A DNA stretch of 31,179 nt from JAYSRU01 sp043720875 (GTDB taxonomy: Bacteria > Bacteroidota > Bacteroidia > Flavobacteriales_D > Crocinitomicaceae). Position numbers and translations under genes: made by a program. Positions 8,245 to 15,651 of the stretch are shown here, in pieces (position 1 is the first letter of the stretch; each line of letters begins with the position of its first letter). The notes beneath the pieces are model-generated. The model had not been told where the DNA came from, did no database searches, and saw only the letters and a list, made by a program, of their open reading frames with translations. The DNA lies in contig JAYSRU010000194.1 of NCBI GenBank assembly GCA_043720875.1, positions 1 to 31,179 on the forward strand. The letters run 5' to 3'.

Positions 8245-8774
8245 GCTACCCAACGACGAGAGATTCTCTTTCTCATTTTCTTTTTAAACTTTTTCATCGT
8301 ACCGTCTCTGCTCGAAATTGCACCAATACGTTGTTGACCATATTGTGCAAATTGCAACCCGTCATAAACGTTAAATTCAAAAGTTACGGATGTTGCTTCA
8401 TCCCTAAAAATAGGAAACAAATGCCCAACACTTAACTCCGATGCTAAATCTCCATGCACAGTTGCATTCTTGTATTTCGTGTCAAAACCACGTACAGAAA
8501 CAAGAATTACTTTAGTAATTCCCTTTGCTTTAAATACATTTTGGATAGAATCCATGATTAACAAGTTTGGGCTCGATCCACGTTTTAGAAAATTCAATGA
8601 CGGATACGCCTTAATTCCTGCTTCAATAAGCATTTCTGTCATCGCAATTTCCATTGAAAATCGGTCTTCTTCTTTGTCAAATTGCGCTACAACCAATACG
8701 TTATCCAACTTCTCAATTTTTTGAGCGTATGCCGTATTAATAGCTACTAAAAGGAATAAAAGGAATAATTTCAT
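8241..8774 (-). CDS. Exported protein of unknown function, co-transcribed with metF
   Basis: A 177-aa protein with a Sec signal peptide (MKLFLLFLLVAINTAYAQ, predicted cut after AYA). The mature part opens with LDNVLVVAQFDKEEDRFSMEIAMTEML and alternates predicted strands and helices (TKVILVSVRGFDTKY). It ends in a strongly basic tail (MKKFKKKMRKRISRRW). The layout recalls periplasmic or lipoprotein-like proteins with a Rossmann-like N-terminal fold, but I do not recognise the family. It starts 11 nt after the metF stop and should share its mRNA. Its stop codon overlaps the ribE stop tail-to-tail. No link to folate or methionine metabolism is visible in the protein itself. Confidence 0.75.
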   Translation of the reverse strand: MKLFLLFLLVAINTAYAQKIEKLDNVLVVAQFDKEEDRFSMEIAMTEMLIEAGIKAYPSLNFLKRGSSPNLLIMDSIQNVFKAKGITKVILVSVRGFDTKYKNATVHGDLASELSVGHLFPIFRDEATSVTFEFNVYDGLQFAQYGQQRIGAISSRDGTMKKFKKKMRKRISRRWVA

Positions 8775-8785
8775 TTATATATAAT

Positions 8786-9736
8786 TTAAAAAACTTGAGT
8801 TGCAATACTTTTTACTTGAGTACTATTACTCATCGTATAATAATGGATACAAGGAACTTTTGCAGCTTTTAACTCTAACGACTGGGCGATCCCCCATTCA
8901 GTTCCAACTTTTTCAACCGCAGCGTTATCCTTACATTTCAACAATTCTTTAGACAATGATTCTGGAAAATCGATATGGAAAAATTTAGGAAGAAAACGAA
9001 TGTGCTCTAACGTTTTAATTGGCTTCAATCCTGGTATGATCGGAACATTAATTCCAATTTCGCGACATGCTGCAACAAACGCAAAATACTTTGAATTGTC
9101 AAAAAACATTTGTGTTACAATATAATCGGCACCAGCATCTACTTTTGCTTTCAAGTAATGCAAGTCCGTATTCAAATTCATTGATTCAAAATGTTTTTCC
9201 GGATATCCAGCAGTACCGATACAAAAATCTGTTGGTGCCAATTGAATATCGTCCAACGAATACGTTCCCGCATTCATTTCTGTAATTTGTCCAATCAGAT
9301 CAACCGCATAAGCGTGACCTTCTTTGTGCGAACGAAAAATGTTTTCGGTCTTTACCGAATCACCACGCAAAGCCAAAACGTTATCAATCCCTAAAAATTG
9401 TAAATCGATCAATGCATTTTCGGTATCTTCCTTGCTAAATCCACCACAAATAAGGTGAGGCACAGCGTCTACTTGATACTTATTCATAATTGCAGCACAA
9501 ATTCCAACCGTTCCTGGTCGTTTACGAATTGCTATTTTCTCCAGCAATCCATTTTCTCTTTCCTTGTAAATAAACTCTTCCCGATGATAGGTGACATTTA
9601 CAAATTTTGGTTTAAATTCCATTAAAGGATCTATACCATCGTAGATGGATTGTATACTTTTTCCCTTAAGTGGTGGTAAAATTTCAAATGAAAAAAGCGT
9701 GTCTTTCGCTTCCTGTATGTGTTGAATGACTTTCAT
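8786..9736 (-). CDS. metF: Methylenetetrahydrofolate reductase
   Basis: Flavoenzyme that reduces 5,10-methylene-THF to 5-methyl-THF, the methyl donor for methionine synthase. At 316 aa it is the usual bacterial single-domain TIM barrel. Visible motifs are FSFEILPPLKGKS near the N-terminus, NVTYHRE, LALRGDSVK, GTAGYPEKH, and ADYIVTQMFFDNSKYF followed by PIIPGLKPI. The ATG at 9736 follows a leader of about 150 nt with alternative inverted repeats. The exported protein gene starts 11 nt downstream. A Cys/Met-metabolism PLP enzyme is encoded about 2.5 kb upstream on the same strand, consistent with, but not proof of, a methionine-related neighbourhood. Confidence 0.97.
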   Translation of the reverse strand: MKVIQHIQEAKDTLFSFEILPPLKGKSIQSIYDGIDPLMEFKPKFVNVTYHREEFIYKERENGLLEKIAIRKRPGTVGICAAIMNKYQVDAVPHLICGGFSKEDTENALIDLQFLGIDNVLALRGDSVKTENIFRSHKEGHAYAVDLIGQITEMNAGTYSLDDIQLAPTDFCIGTAGYPEKHFESMNLNTDLHYLKAKVDAGADYIVTQMFFDNSKYFAFVAACREIGINVPIIPGLKPIKTLEHIRFLPKFFHIDFPESLSKELLKCKDNAAVEKVGTEWGIAQSLELKAAKVPCIHYYTMSNSTQVKSIATQVF

Positions 9737-9763
9737 TTTTTTTGTAAATGCTTATAAGACCCT

Positions 9764-9826
9764 TGCAAAACCCTTAACTCATCGTTAAATCGGTAATATA
9801 ATTCGCTCATTAACAAGGGTTAACTC
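9764..9826 (-). promoter_or_regulatory. metF leader: competing inverted repeats, possible attenuator
   Basis: In the metF leader, read on the minus strand, a single 5' arm ACCCTTGTTAA can pair either with TTAAGGGT or, a few bases on, with CAAGGGT. The two 3' partners are separated by only a few bases and lie before the start codon. Mutually exclusive hairpins of this sort are typical of attenuators. No conserved core of SAM, cobalamin or THF riboswitches is recognisable. This could be chance in AT-rich DNA. Confidence 0.3.
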
Positions 9827-9893
9827 GTAAATTAAATTTCCGAAAAGCCTCGATTTAAGTCTTTTGCAATGGCCTTCTTATGTTAATTGAATG

Positions 9894-9901
9894 CAAAGAT
9901 A
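9894..9901 (-). promoter_or_regulatory. Promoter -7 element of metF
   Basis: Minus strand TATCTTTG followed by CA fits the TAnnTTTG consensus. A TTGAC lies upstream but 23 nt away, beyond the usual spacing of about 19 nt. It would give a leader of roughly 150 nt, long for this genome, where many leaders seem to be absent. Confidence 0.5.
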
Positions 9902-9945
9902 ATTGGATTTTTGGGTTTAAGCGTCAATCAACTAAATTGCTATGC

Positions 9946-12111
9946 TTAACGTAACAAATTAAAATGGCCAACAATTTCTTTTCTCAACTCTGTTTGATAA
10001 TCTAAATAGCGAATTCGGTAGACATAAGTTCCATCCGGAGCATTCATTTTACCATTGCAACCATTCCAGCCTTCTTTGGTGTCATTTGTTTGAAAAAAGG
10101 CTGTTCCCCATCGATCGAAAATAATGAATTCGTATTCTTTGGCGTCTAAAACGATCGGTAAAAAAACATTATTATAATCGTCACCATCTGGCGTAAATGT
10201 ATTGGGCACGTAAATCGTAGTCTCTGGTTTAACATATATCGTTTGAATAGACGTATCTCTACAACCAAATTCATTCATTACTACTTGCATTGGATAATGG
10301 TAACCTCCCTCATAATAAGAGAATGAAGTATTTCTATCCAATGTTTCTGTTGAATCATTAAAGATATACTTCATATAATCACCATCAATTGAAATATCGG
10401 TAAATGATATCCAAGTATGGTAAATATCGGTAATTGCTGGAGACACAATAAAATCACTGGTGGGTGACGGTTTCACTTTTACCAAATTCGGCTTTAACAA
10501 ACGGATGCTGTCAATGCAGCCAATGTTTGTTTCTATGGTTAAAGCAACGTCATAATTACCGCTCAACAAATAGGTGTGCGTTGGTGTGGGTAAGGTACTT
10601 GTTGCACCATCTCCAAATTCCCAGTAATAACTCAAAGGGGCAATAGATTCCGTACTGTCCAAAAACAAAACGGTGAAGGGTGCACATTGCAATCCAGGAG
10701 GAACGTTAAAGTTATTTTTAGGATGATCGTAAATCAACACACTATCTAAGGCATCAGAATCACAAATACCAAAAACAGCATTTATTGAAACGGGAATGAA
10801 ACCAGATGTATCAAAAACAACGTTATTTACAAACTGACCTGTACCTGTACTTGGTGTGGCATGTGGTCCAAAATTCCAAGTTAAAACAGTAGTTGGTTCT
10901 GAATATCCATAGGCTTCAAAATCGATAGCATTCCCATCAATACAAACAGAATCTAGTGATTTCATCAATACATTCACCTCTTGACTTAAGGTAAATATTT
11001 CTGTCGTTGTATCAGAACAAGGCCAACCTGGATTGACAATAAGAGTTACCGTATATGTCCCATTTCCAGGATATAAATAAGATGGTGCAACTAAACTGCT
11101 TACATCTGTAGTTATTCCTGTTACACCAAAATCCCATTGAAAGTTATTCCCGTTTATACTTTCATTTTGGAATTGAATATCCAATCCGGTACATGGCCCG
11201 TATTGCGAGCCCAAATCTATTTGAGGTGTAATAACCGCGTCCAAGTTCACAATGCAACTCACTACTTTCCATAAGAAATCTCTGCGTGTTTCTCCAACTA
11301 ATACTCCACCACGATATTCTCGCACTCGAATCCCAACAGCAAATAAACCTAAGGCAGATGGCGTTGCGGTTAAGAATCCAGTATTTGGGTTAATAACAAC
11401 ATTTGCTCCTGCCCCTAACGGAACGGTTGCCGAGTACCCAACTTCCCATGGTGCTAACGAATATGGTGGATTTGGAGGAGGTTGTGGCATTGGAACTGCA
11501 GAAGATCCTCCTATATAAGGTGCCACTAAATCGTATACCAAAACATCCCCATTTGGATCAGTGGCTGAGTGATCAAACGAAAAATCTTGACCTGCACACA
11601 AAACTAAAGGTGGATAACCGGTAAATCTTGGACTACTGTTGACCGAAAATCCGGTTTCAGATCCAGGAATATGCGCGGTAATTGTAATTCCAACATTGTC
11701 AGGATCAATCAAATTTTGAACATTTGGTCCACGACAACAACGTGTGTATGCCAAGGTATATCCACCAACTATTGGCGGCAAATTAGTTACTGTGGTTGTA
11801 TAAATTGTTTTTTCAACGCAAATACCCGCGGGAGGCGAAATACACGGATTACTAAAATTTACTGGAACAGCTGATGATCCAGGAAAACCAACCATAACTT
11901 CTCTCAACAAGGAATTTGCAGAATTAAAAATACCTAAGCTTAATGGATTATCGTATTGGGCTCCTGTAGAAGCACAATCTCGAAATAAAGCGATGTAAAT
12001 TTTGTAAGTTCCGGGAGAAATATAATCGTACCACATTTCACCGCCAACGATATGCGTTGCTTTAGCTTGAGAACCAAACAAGATGAAAAGAAGAGAAAAA
12101 AATACCTTCAT
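9946..12111 (-). CDS. PKD-repeat surface protein with gliding-motility-type (T9SS type B) C-terminal domain
   Basis: A large secreted protein, 721 aa from the chosen start. An N-terminal signal peptide (MKVFFSLLFILFGSQAKA) is followed by THIVGGEMWYDY, a common start of Bacteroidota surface proteins. The middle has PKD-like Ig folds (APSYLYPGNGTYTVTLIV; PTHTYLLSGNYDVALTI). The last 90 residues match the gliding-motility-associated C-terminal domain: YVPNTFTPDGDDYNNVF, FIIFDRWGTAFFQT, GWNGC, and PDGTYVYRI. That domain targets proteins to the type IX secretion system. An ATG at 12135 is in frame, but the -7 element ends 1 nt before it and the signal peptide begins at 12111, so 12111 is preferred. 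Ligand or function is unknown; adhesion or extracellular scaffold is a guess. Confidence 0.9.
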   Translation of the reverse strand: MKVFFSLLFILFGSQAKATHIVGGEMWYDYISPGTYKIYIALFRDCASTGAQYDNPLSLGIFNSANSLLREVMVGFPGSSAVPVNFSNPCISPPAGICVEKTIYTTTVTNLPPIVGGYTLAYTRCCRGPNVQNLIDPDNVGITITAHIPGSETGFSVNSSPRFTGYPPLVLCAGQDFSFDHSATDPNGDVLVYDLVAPYIGGSSAVPMPQPPPNPPYSLAPWEVGYSATVPLGAGANVVINPNTGFLTATPSALGLFAVGIRVREYRGGVLVGETRRDFLWKVVSCIVNLDAVITPQIDLGSQYGPCTGLDIQFQNESINGNNFQWDFGVTGITTDVSSLVAPSYLYPGNGTYTVTLIVNPGWPCSDTTTEIFTLSQEVNVLMKSLDSVCIDGNAIDFEAYGYSEPTTVLTWNFGPHATPSTGTGQFVNNVVFDTSGFIPVSINAVFGICDSDALDSVLIYDHPKNNFNVPPGLQCAPFTVLFLDSTESIAPLSYYWEFGDGATSTLPTPTHTYLLSGNYDVALTIETNIGCIDSIRLLKPNLVKVKPSPTSDFIVSPAITDIYHTWISFTDISIDGDYMKYIFNDSTETLDRNTSFSYYEGGYHYPMQVVMNEFGCRDTSIQTIYVKPETTIYVPNTFTPDGDDYNNVFLPIVLDAKEYEFIIFDRWGTAFFQTNDTKEGWNGCNGKMNAPDGTYVYRIRYLDYQTELRKEIVGHFNLLR

Positions 12112-12136
12112 ATAAGCGTTAGACGATTGAATCATT

Positions 12137-12144
12137 CAAAAGTA
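12137..12144 (-). promoter_or_regulatory. Promoter -7 element of the PKD protein gene
   Basis: Minus strand TACTTTTG, a full TAnnTTTG match, ends 1 nt before the in-frame ATG at 12135. The transcript should start at or inside that codon. This favours the ATG at 12111, which would have a leader of about 20 nt. Confidence 0.5.
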
Positions 12145-12187
12145 AGGCTTCAAATCGAATAAAAACCTGAATTAGGATAGAATTAAC

Positions 12188-12220
12188 AAAAAAGCATTCG
12201 AATGGTATAAACCATTGCTT
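12188..12220 (-). terminator. Probable terminator of the Cys/Met PLP enzyme gene
   Basis: The minus strand reads AAGCAATGGT, loop TTAT, ACCAT, a 5-nt bulge, then TGCTT running into six T (plus-strand A-run 12188-12193). The stem has two 5-bp blocks separated by the bulge. It lies 30 nt past the stop of the 12251-13549 gene and before the PKD gene promoter. Confidence 0.6.
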
Positions 12221-12250
12221 GAAACCACTAATTATATGAGGCTAAACTAA

Positions 12251-13549
12251 TTATAGCGACAAACCATCATCAAGTGCATCGCGAAGTATTGTAAATCCTT
12301 CCACTCCAATAGATAAACGCACCAACGAATCTGTAATTCCTCGGATACAACGATCTTCTTCCGGAATAGCAGAATGCGTCATACTTGCAGGATGCTCGAT
12401 ATAACTAATTACAGATCCAAGGCTCACTGCAAGCTCCATTGGCGTATCAGATTGCGCAAAATAATTCATCAATTTCACACCAGCTTCAAATCCACCTTTC
12501 ACTTCAAAAGCAATCATACCGCCACCATTTCGCATTTGCTTTTTACATATTTCATAGTGCGGGTGACTCGGCAAACCAGGGTACCATACTTTTTCAATTT
12601 TTGGGTGATTTTCCAAAAATGTAGCAATTTGAAGTGCAGTTTTGCACTGATGCTCCATTCGTACTCCCATTTCTTGAATTGTTAAGCTATTCAACCAACT
12701 GTCAAAAGGAGACGGAGTTGGGCCAAAATCTTTATAGACTGGGAAAACTTCGTTACTGAAAAATTCGAAAGGACCTAAAGCAGCACCTGCAATTGAAGTG
12801 GAATGTCCGCTAACATATTTTGTAAGGGAATGTATCACTACATCTGCACCTAAACGAAACGGTTGTTGTAAGTAGGGCGAGCAAAAAGTATTATCTACAA
12901 TTAGCATTGCTTCATGTGCTTCTGTATGTTTAGAAATTGCCTCAATATCACACAATTGCAACGTTGGATTATCCGGAGTTTCAATTAACACCGCACAAAC
13001 ATGCGGATGAGCTTCTAACGTTTTTCTGATATTTTCAGGATCTGTTGCGTCAACAAAGTAAACATCAATTCCAAAACGTTTTTGTAAAAACCGCATCAAA
13101 GAATCTGTACACCCATAAACGTTTCCAACAATGATTCCATCGCCTGCTTGCACAAAGCCCATGATTACAGTAGAAATTGCCGCCATTCCTGACGAGAACA
13201 CTAATGAAGCAATTGTAGGCGTTTTTTCATCCGATTCTAATGCTTTCTCAATGATATGTTGACATTCTAATTGAAACAATACTTTTTCTAAATACTCCGT
13301 ATTTGGATTTCCTAAGCGTGTATAGATTCGAGCAAAAGGTTTTTCACCCGACGGAGAATTACCTACAAAACGAGAAGCTCCGTCTGCAACATTGTTAAAC
13401 TTAAAGGTTGAACGTTGATGAATATTAGGCAAACCAGTTCCTGCGCAAATTGCATTGAATTTATCTGCATTTAATTGTTTGTCCGTAGCACCGCCAAAAT
13501 TATGCTTGCGTTCCATCCATTCTTCCCACCAATAAAATCTACCTTTCAT
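12251..13549 (-). CDS. Cystathionine gamma-synthase/lyase family PLP enzyme
   Basis: Fold-type I PLP enzyme of the Cys/Met metabolism family, 432 aa. Seen: RFVGNSPSGEKPFARIYTRLGNPNTEYLE near the N-terminus (active-site Tyr and Arg region), FSSGMAAIST (118-127), YGCTDSLM, the VDNTFCSPYLQQP strand with the PLP-binding Asp, SLTKYVSGHS with the Schiff-base Lys at 244, and the C-terminal ASMTHSAIPEEDR and RLSIGVE signature. The family includes cystathionine gamma-synthase, gamma-lyase, methionine gamma-lyase and O-acetylhomoserine sulfhydrylase; sequence reading alone cannot separate them. A roughly 25-residue N-terminal extension (WWEEWMERKHNFGGA) is noted and seems typical of the Bacteroidota branch. 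A -7 element lies 21 nt upstream and a terminator follows. Confidence 0.92.
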   Translation of the reverse strand: MKGRFYWWEEWMERKHNFGGATDKQLNADKFNAICAGTGLPNIHQRSTFKFNNVADGASRFVGNSPSGEKPFARIYTRLGNPNTEYLEKVLFQLECQHIIEKALESDEKTPTIASLVFSSGMAAISTVIMGFVQAGDGIIVGNVYGCTDSLMRFLQKRFGIDVYFVDATDPENIRKTLEAHPHVCAVLIETPDNPTLQLCDIEAISKHTEAHEAMLIVDNTFCSPYLQQPFRLGADVVIHSLTKYVSGHSTSIAGAALGPFEFFSNEVFPVYKDFGPTPSPFDSWLNSLTIQEMGVRMEHQCKTALQIATFLENHPKIEKVWYPGLPSHPHYEICKKQMRNGGGMIAFEVKGGFEAGVKLMNYFAQSDTPMELAVSLGSVISYIEHPASMTHSAIPEEDRCIRGITDSLVRLSIGVEGFTILRDALDDGLSL

Positions 13550-13570
13550 AACCGTTTTTTAAACTTTCGG

Positions 13571-13578
13571 CAAAGATA
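13571..13578 (-). promoter_or_regulatory. Promoter -7 element of the Cys/Met PLP enzyme gene
   Basis: Minus strand TATCTTTG, full match to TAnnTTTG, ending 21 nt before the ATG at 13549. No -33 TTTG at the standard distance (CCA stands where TTG is expected). Confidence 0.5.
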
Positions 13579-13622
13579 CATGAATTAAAGGATTGGATGG
13601 ATCTTATGTCGAAATAATGGGT

Positions 13623-14435
13623 TTAAATAATCGGCAAAGTTTTAATCAAATCTAAAGCAGATTGGTTTACGTACTTAAAGTTGTTTTCCTTCTCAATCTT
13701 TGAACCGTCAATCGATTTTGATAAGGCCAAATCATCCAAGGAAATTATTGGTAGCTCTAACTTTAACCGTTCAGTTGCCTGTGAATAATAATTTGCTCGC
13801 GTTACGGGTAATGGACAAACTATATTATAGAGATTGGAAAGCAATCCAAAATTTAACCAATATGAAACTGCTTCAACAACATCCTCTTTTCCAACCAAGT
13901 TTACAACCGAGTTCGGGTGCTGCAAATTTTTACCTGCCAAATAATTCGCGGGTTGCCGTGCACCTCCAACCAAACCGCCCAGTCTAAAAATGGTGATATT
14001 TTTACCAAAACTTTCGATCAACCTATTTTCTGCCAATAAAATGGGATGACTCTTGATTCGCTCTTCCGACAACTCATATTCTTCTGTTGCGTTACGTGCA
14101 TCATCTGGATAAACGCTCGTTGAACTGGTAAAAAGTATTTTACAATCCGGTGAAAGGTTGTGACAAAGCGCTGCCAATTGTGAAGCATAATCCGTGAAAT
14201 CAGCCGTTTTAGGTGGCGGAAAACACAAAATTAAGTGCGTCAACTTAGCGCCAACTGCGTGTGGCATTTCAAGAAATCCATCGCCTTTAAGGAGAAATGT
14301 ATCGCGTTTGTCTGCTTTTAACTTAGTGAACGTTGCATTCGACCTCACCCCGACTTGAATTGAAATCTTATGCGCGACACAATTTTCATAAATTGCAGCA
14401 CCCAGCCACCCAAATCCAATAATACCAACCTTCAT
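13623..14435 (-). CDS. Rossmann-fold NAD(P)-binding protein (YeeZ/SDR-like)
   Basis: A 270-aa protein with an N-terminal dinucleotide-binding motif, GIIGFGWLGAAIY (residues 4-16). It is followed by a short SDR-like core: TSSTSVYPDD (Ser and Tyr region), EYELSE, and FRLGGLVGGARQP in place of the usual substrate-lid proline motif. The canonical YxxxK pair is not obvious, so catalytic activity as a classic SDR is uncertain. The arrangement recalls YeeZ-type NAD(P)-binding proteins of unknown substrate. It is divergent from ctaA, with about 107 nt between the two starts and a promoter element on each strand. No operon partner is seen; it ends 73 nt from the PLP enzyme start. Confidence 0.8.
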   Translation of the reverse strand: MKVGIIGFGWLGAAIYENCVAHKISIQVGVRSNATFTKLKADKRDTFLLKGDGFLEMPHAVGAKLTHLILCFPPPKTADFTDYASQLAALCHNLSPDCKILFTSSTSVYPDDARNATEEYELSEERIKSHPILLAENRLIESFGKNITIFRLGGLVGGARQPANYLAGKNLQHPNSVVNLVGKEDVVEAVSYWLNFGLLSNLYNIVCPLPVTRANYYSQATERLKLELPIISLDDLALSKSIDGSKIEKENNFKYVNQSALDLIKTLPII

Positions 14436-14458
14436 TATATTTTACTTTCGAATACATT

Positions 14459-14466
14459 CAAAATTA
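14459..14466 (-). promoter_or_regulatory. Promoter -7 element of the YeeZ-like gene
   Basis: Minus strand TAATTTTG, ending 23 nt before the ATG at 14435. A TTTG lies 17 nt upstream (plus-strand CAAA at 14484), close to the normal -33 spacing. Confidence 0.5.
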
Positions 14467-14531
14467 ACCACAATAATTGTTATCAAAGTATTTTCTTTTG
14501 CAAATTGTTATACTGGAAACAAACCAATGCT

Positions 14532-14539
14532 TAATTTTG
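14532..14539 (+). promoter_or_regulatory. Promoter -7 element of ctaA (leaderless position)
   Basis: TAATTTTG, then TAC, then ATG at 14543. The 3-nt spacing implies transcription starting at the start codon. It rules against the longer in-frame start at 14477, which lies upstream of the element and would not be transcribed from it. Confidence 0.6.
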
Positions 14540-14542
14540 TAC

Positions 14543-15571
14543 ATGTCAAAAAATTATTCTGCTTCGTTTATTCGTTTTAATTGGATATCACTTGTACTTA
14601 TATATCTCGTAATAATAGCTGGTAGTTTCGTTCGCATTTCTGGAAGCGGAATGGGTTGTCCGGATTGGCCAAAATGTTTCGGACAATGGGTGCCACCAAC
14701 AGACATTAAACAACTTCCGGAAGGATATCAAAAAAAATTCAGCGAAAAACGAGCGAAGAAAATTGAAAAATTTGCCAAATTATTGACGGCCATCGGTTTT
14801 TCGGAAACCGCAAAACAACTCAAAGCGGATAAGTCATTGCTCGTAGAACAAGCATTTAATGCGCGTAAAACATGGACGGAATATGGGAATCGTTTGGTTG
14901 GATTTTTGGCAGGAAATTTTGTGCTCATCATTTTCTTATGGGCCTTACTTCGTTACCGAAAACATCGAAAACTATTGTTGCTCACTTTCCTTAACCTCAT
15001 CTTTATTTCATTTGAAGGTTGGTTTGGGTCTATCATTGTGGCCACCAATTTAGTGCCTTGGACGATCACCGTTCATTTACTTTTCGCACTGGTAATTTTA
15101 GGAATTCAATTGTACTTGTTGCACATGATTTCGACACCAAAACACAAATACAGCAACCTTAACGGCGGATTAAAATGGCTGGTAATCATCATTTGCTTGA
15201 TTACTTTTTATCAAATGTTTTTAGGGACACAAGTAAGAGAATACATAGATGTGTTAACCAAAAAAGGAATAGGGCGAGACAAATGGGATTCATTGCTAGG
15301 CATCGAATTTTTGATTCACCGCAGTTTCTCTTGGGCGGTTTTGGTATTAATGTCACTCATGCTATACCTTAATTTCAAAGGCCCGAAACGCAAATTCATT
15401 ACTATTTCATTCGGCATTTTATGTGTAGAATTAATCTCAGGAGTGTTATTAGCGTATGCCGATATGCCAGGATTGGTTCAAGTATCGCACCTTCTATTTG
15501 CTTCAATTTTGTTAGGGCTGCTATTTTTTGGCTTGCTCCGCTCAAAATATCCGCGAGAATCATTGCTTTAA
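14543..15571 (+). CDS. ctaA: Heme A synthase (COX15/CtaA family)
   Basis: Integral membrane enzyme that oxidises the C8 methyl of heme O to the formyl group of heme A for cytochrome c oxidase. The protein is 342 aa from the chosen start (MSKNYSASF). It has the family N-terminus with VRISGSGMGCPDWPKCFGQWVPP just after the first TM helix, NRLVGFLAG with the following helix, and repeated hydrophobic helices giving about eight TM segments. Histidines at helix ends (TVHLLFALVI, LIHRSFSWAVL, VSHLLFASILLG) are candidate heme ligands. A charged insertion (residues about 50-90, Lys-rich) lies in the first loop. The longest in-frame start (14477) adds 22 unlike residues and precedes the -7 element. Arginine decarboxylase follows after 80 nt. 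Confidence 0.93.
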   Translation: MSKNYSASFIRFNWISLVLIYLVIIAGSFVRISGSGMGCPDWPKCFGQWVPPTDIKQLPEGYQKKFSEKRAKKIEKFAKLLTAIGFSETAKQLKADKSLLVEQAFNARKTWTEYGNRLVGFLAGNFVLIIFLWALLRYRKHRKLLLLTFLNLIFISFEGWFGSIIVATNLVPWTITVHLLFALVILGIQLYLLHMISTPKHKYSNLNGGLKWLVIIICLITFYQMFLGTQVREYIDVLTKKGIGRDKWDSLLGIEFLIHRSFSWAVLVLMSLMLYLNFKGPKRKFITISFGILCVELISGVLLAYADMPGLVQVSHLLFASILLGLLFFGLLRSKYPRESLL

Positions 15572-15651
15572 ATGAAACCAATTTGAAAAATATCCGTTCA
15601 ACAAAAGCAAATAGAATAATAAGTCCGAAATAGGCAAAACAACAGTAAAAC

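Noticed and set aside
8470..8724. 84-aa plus-strand frame opposite the exported protein gene
   Set aside because: Lies wholly antisense to a gene with a clear signal peptide; no family likeness and no start signals.
9737..9945. SAM, THF or cobalamin riboswitch upstream of metF
   Set aside because: The conserved cores of these classes were looked for on the minus strand and not found. Only generic competing hairpins remain, reported separately.
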